A stretch of 9,198 nucleotides of DNA from positions 1-9,198 of the forward strand of contig JAQTVG010000023.1 in assembly GCA_028706895.1 (NCBI GenBank), read 5' to 3'. The DNA is from Candidatus Omnitrophota bacterium (lineage in GTDB: Bacteria; Omnitrophota; Gorgyraeia; Gygaellales; Profunditerraquicolaceae). Under the pieces are notes generated by a model that was not told where the DNA came from, did no database searches, and saw only the letters and a program-made list of their open reading frames with translations. The position numbers were made by a program, and so were the translations under genes. Of the stretch, positions 6,539 to 9,198 are shown one piece after another (the first letter of the stretch is position 1; the number at the start of each line of letters is the position of its first letter).

Positions 6539-8475
6539 AATATTTTCTTTACTGCCTCAGTTACTAAAAGATTATCTCTTAAAATGTGAACTTCAGGCCT
6601 CTTTAACAATATTTCTGCGATTTTGTCTGCCAAGGCATCAGGTTTAACTAAATAAATATATTTATTCCCGGCAAAATGCTCAAGGAACCTGCGGTGTTTC
6701 CTGCTTAAGCCCGGGGCATCAAAAACGAATACATATTTGCCGCTATTTACCGCCTCTGAAATCATAGATATGCTTTCAGGAGAAATAATAATTATATTGC
6801 TCAATGCCAATATCCCCCCTACTGCCTCGGGGATATTCTTTTCATTAGCGATAACGAGCAAACCGCAGCGCGGGTAACCAATGAATTCTTTTTTTAATAA
6901 ACCTTCTGCCGCGGGCGAAGTCCTGCGTGAAGTAGTAATCAAAATTTCCGCGTCAAATTTCTCAAGGCATTTTTTAATCTGGCTGGATATTACCTGCATC
7001 AAATCCTGGCTCAGCGAAAAATCCTTAGAATCGCCCCCTATCAACGCCCCCAGCACTATTTCTTTGCTGGTTTTAACTTGCGCCTTAAGAAGTTCTCCCT
7101 GTTCTTTCAGGTAATCTGCGTTAATCAAGTTTAATGCGCCCTCAATCGCCACAATACTCTTCTTTCGCGGGGGGTCATCGTGCAAGCTCATCACCGTCAG
7201 GTTAAACCTCTTTGTGCTCAAGACAGACGGCCGCATAATCGTGATGGATTTGGCTAAATTCTCTCCAGAGATTACATAATTCACAGGGGCAACTGAGGCG
7301 CCCGCAGAAATAACAATGTCAGGCTTAATCTTTACTAACGACTCATAAACATCCTCTTCCAGGAATGTCTTCAGGCACCACATGCAACCCTGGCATATAT
7401 ATTTACCCGCAAAAATACTGCTGAAGGTTTGGGCGAACCTGGAAAATTTATTTTTAAACTTTACTTCTACTATATTAATATTGGCGTTTATGCCCCTGTC
7501 TTTAAGGCAATCCCTGGCTATTCCGGCAAGCGCCTGGCTCTGGCGCAGGTGGCCAGTCTTGCCGTCGCTTAATATTAGAATATCCTGCTCCTTGGCATAC
7601 TTCCATATCTTGTATGTCCAGAGATATTCCTGGGGATATTTAGAAATATATTTCTCAAATATATGCACCAGTTCCTGCAAATTTTCTTTTACATCATTTT
7701 CTGAATCTCCGGTCTTCTTCAATTCAAAGGGCGGCTCAATAAAAGTATCAAAATAAGGCCCGTGCGAACGCGCGTAAAAAGCAGGCACGATTGCCGCATT
7801 ATACTTTAAAGCAAGCCTTACAGCTCCCGAAGACATAGAAGCGTATTTACCGAAAAATTTAACTGTAGTACCTGACTTACCCCCCTGGTCAGCAGTCATG
7901 CCTATCGCCTCATTATTTTTCAGGGCCCTGAGCATCTGGCGCATGCCGCTCTGCCTCTCCATAAGCTTGCATCCTCTTTGGCTGCGGTATGAATTAAGGA
8001 GTTTTTCTAGGCGGGGGTATTTCTGGTCACGGACAAATAAATTAAAAGCAAATCCCATATTCGCGCAGACAACATTTGAAAGCTCCCAGCTTCCCGCGTG
8101 CACTGCCAAAAGAATTACGCCCTTGCCTCTCTTAAAGCCTTCAAATATACGCTCCTTGTTCCGGACAACAATATGCTTATCCACATATGCCTTGTCCGCT
8201 AAAGGTATGAGCAATATCTCAATGATATTCTGGCCAAATGACCTGTAAAAATCCCTGGTGAGCCTTCTTAATCCCCTCGGAGAAAATTGGCCCCTGAACG
8301 CCGTCTTAATGTTTGCGTAAGCAATAGCTTTGTGTTTAAAATCTACAAAATAAAATAACTCTCCTACCCTCTTACCCAGGAAGAGGCTGACGTTTAAAGG
8401 CAGCTTTCTTATTACCGCTCCGAGCGACCTAATAAGAATACAGCCCCAGTAATCTATTATGGAATTCCTGTTCAT
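6535..8475 (-). CDS. Fusion: LpxL/HtrB-type lipid A acyltransferase + ELM1-like domain
   Basis: This is a 646-residue two-domain protein. Residues 1-293 match the LpxL/HtrB/LpxM late acyltransferase family, which adds a secondary acyl chain to lipid A on the cytoplasmic membrane. The catalytic HX4(D/E) motif is HAGSWE (H126, E131), followed by ADQGG (195-199), and the family's closing W-rich end appears as EYLWTYKIWKYA (283-294). Residues 298-646 match the ELM1-like family (COG3660): DGKTGHLRQSQAL (304-316), SAGASVAPVN (390-399), HDDPP (432-436), GGDSKDF (480-486), TTSRRTS (514-520) and SPESISMISEA (565-575). ELM1-like proteins look like GT-B-fold enzymes, but their bacterial activity is not established; the setting here suggests a sugar transfer. 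The linker is only about three residues. The ATG at 8475 has no good Shine-Dalgarno and sits inside the 3' end of lpxK, so coupled translation is likely. The stop overlaps the next start as ATGA. Domain calls are firm, substrates are not. Confidence 0.92.
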   Translation of the reverse strand: MNRNSIIDYWGCILIRSLGAVIRKLPLNVSLFLGKRVGELFYFVDFKHKAIAYANIKTAFRGQFSPRGLRRLTRDFYRSFGQNIIEILLIPLADKAYVDKHIVVRNKERIFEGFKRGKGVILLAVHAGSWELSNVVCANMGFAFNLFVRDQKYPRLEKLLNSYRSQRGCKLMERQSGMRQMLRALKNNEAIGMTADQGGKSGTTVKFFGKYASMSSGAVRLALKYNAAIVPAFYARSHGPYFDTFIEPPFELKKTGDSENDVKENLQELVHIFEKYISKYPQEYLWTYKIWKYAKEQDILILSDGKTGHLRQSQALAGIARDCLKDRGINANINIVEVKFKNKFSRFAQTFSSIFAGKYICQGCMWCLKTFLEEDVYESLVKIKPDIVISAGASVAPVNYVISGENLAKSITIMRPSVLSTKRFNLTVMSLHDDPPRKKSIVAIEGALNLINADYLKEQGELLKAQVKTSKEIVLGALIGGDSKDFSLSQDLMQVISSQIKKCLEKFDAEILITTSRRTSPAAEGLLKKEFIGYPRCGLLVIANEKNIPEAVGGILALSNIIIISPESISMISEAVNSGKYVFVFDAPGLSRKHRRFLEHFAGNKYIYLVKPDALADKIAEILLKRPEVHILRDNLLVTEAVKKIL

Positions 8476-9198
8476 TTTCTTTTATTTTTAGTTCAATGCG
8501 TAAATAGTAAAATTGCAAATTATAATGCGGCAGGTAGCGGCTATTAAGCCTTACAGCGTCCTTTTCAGTGGTAATAATAATATCTATCCCCTTATTGTAA
8601 GAACTTTTAGCGATTTTATCCAAATCTTCACGCGTATAATTATGGTGGTCGGCAAATCTGAATGACATCCCGGCTTTAATACCCAGCCTGTTAATTAAAT
8701 CCTCAAATGAACCTGGCTCCCCTATCCCTGAAAATAAAGCCACATACTTGCCCTTAAATGTATTTATATCCACCGTATCATCTGTCCTGTCAATTTTATA
8801 AAAAGCCACGGGATTATGCACCGATTCCGCAATCAGGCCGCGGGGATTAATCCGGCCCAGGAAGTTTTTTATACTCTGGACATCAGGGCTTAAGTTAGTC
8901 TTGGTCAGGACAAACACGTCGGCGCGCTTAAGCGAAGAAAGCGGCTCGCGCAATATGCCGCGCGGGATAAGGTGGCGGTTGCCAAAAGGCAAGACACTGT
9001 CTATGCTAACTATCTCCAAATCCTTTTTTATACGCCACTGCTGCATTCCGTCATCTAAAATAACCGTATCCACCCCGTAATCCTGTATTGCCGATTTAGC
9101 CGCGCGTATCCTGTCGCTGTCAACTATAACCGGCACATCCTTTAAATTCATTTTAAGCATATACGGCTCATCGCCCATGCTCTCGTAACCATCGCCCT
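8429..9198 (-). CDS. lpxK: Tetraacyldisaccharide 4'-kinase LpxK (N-terminus beyond window edge)
   Basis: LpxK transfers the ATP gamma-phosphate to the 4' position of the tetraacyl disaccharide to make lipid IVA, at the inner face of the cytoplasmic membrane. The frame is open to the right edge, and the codons before the first in-window ATG (9178) read DGYES, so that ATG is internal. The Walker A P-loop lies outside the window. Numbered from that internal Met, the visible family signatures are GDEP (2-5), DDGMQQW (42-48), PFGNRHLIPRGILREPL (64-80), GIGEPGSF (151-158), ADHHNYT (176-182) and the C-terminal TTEKDAVRL (203-211), ending at a stop at 8429. One oddity is that the usual DDGFQH motif reads DDGMQQ here, with Gln in place of His. 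The last 47 bases overlap the start of the next gene, which supports co-transcription with the acyltransferase fusion. Identity is secure from several ordered motifs. Confidence 0.95.
   Translation of the reverse strand, partial: GDGYESMGDEPYMLKMNLKDVPVIVDSDRIRAAKSAIQDYGVDTVILDDGMQQWRIKKDLEIVSIDSVLPFGNRHLIPRGILREPLSSLKRADVFVLTKTNLSPDVQSIKNFLGRINPRGLIAESVHNPVAFYKIDRTDDTVDINTFKGKYVALFSGIGEPGSFEDLINRLGIKAGMSFRFADHHNYTREDLDKIAKSSYNKGIDIIITTEKDAVRLNSRYLPHYNLQFYYLRIELKIKENEQEFHNRLLGLYSY

Larger units (their letters stand above)
1..9198 (-). other. Single compact LPS / lipid A biosynthesis operon (both ends outside window)
   Basis: Seven genes lie head to tail on one strand. Their junctions, in transcription order, are a 47-base overlap, a 4-base overlap, a 4-base overlap, a 22-base overlap, a 3-base gap and a 4-base overlap. 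No space remains for an internal terminator or a dedicated promoter between genes, so a single transcript starting beyond the right edge is the simplest reading. All products fit one pathway, lipid A maturation followed by core-type glycosylation. Confidence 0.85.

Noticed and set aside
7382..7756. Plus-strand open frame of 124 codons
   Set aside because: It is antisense to the junction region of the LpxL-ELM1 fusion and has no motifs or translation signals.
6535..8475. Possibility that the LpxL-ELM1 fusion is a sequencing artefact joining two genes
   Set aside because: The frame is continuous across the junction with no stop, and two other independent fusions occur in the same operon, so fusion looks like a real trait of this lineage. 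Read-level checks would still be decisive.

Overview
The window is a single block of coding DNA. Every gene lies on the minus strand, so transcription runs from the right edge (9198) to the left edge (1). No gap between genes is longer than 3 bases. I see no RNA genes, CRISPR, mobile elements, origins, promoters or terminators. The outermost genes run off both ends, so the operon's promoter and terminator lie outside the window.

The content is lipopolysaccharide (LPS) / lipid A biosynthesis, which points to a diderm (Gram-negative type) bacterium. The moderate GC, the heavy use of ATA and TTA codons, and the unusual multi-domain fusions of lipid A and core enzymes suggest an uncultivated lineage. 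Candidatus Omnitrophota or a relative would fit, but this is an impression from gene style and is not proven by the sequence.

Layout in transcription order: (1) lpxK, the lipid A 4'-kinase, with its N-terminus off the right edge; (2) a 646-residue fusion of an LpxL/HtrB-type lipid A acyltransferase to an ELM1-like (COG3660 / Mito_fiss_Elm1) domain; (3) a 696-residue fusion of a GT4 and a GT9 (heptosyltransferase-type) glycosyltransferase; (4) a 367-residue GT4 glycosyltransferase paralogous to the GT4 half of gene 3; (5) a 261-residue membrane-anchored polysaccharide deacetylase with a GTG start and a substituted metal-ligand histidine; (6) a 345-residue stand-alone GT9 heptosyltransferase; (7) a tandem GT9-GT9 fusion of at least 515 residues that runs off the left edge. 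Gene 7 has no stop codon inside the window and so is easily missed, but I translated it codon by codon and it is open throughout.

Read together, LpxK phosphorylates the lipid A disaccharide, the LpxL-like domain adds a secondary acyl chain, and a bank of two GT4, four GT9 and one ELM1-like domain would build the inner core or a short oligosaccharide on it. The deacetylase would trim an N-acetylated sugar outside the cytoplasmic membrane. The last step and the exact sugars are inference. Three of the seven genes are fusions, and three of the six junctions between genes are ATGA stop/start overlaps. The enzymes therefore appear to be made in a tightly coupled, near-stoichiometric way.
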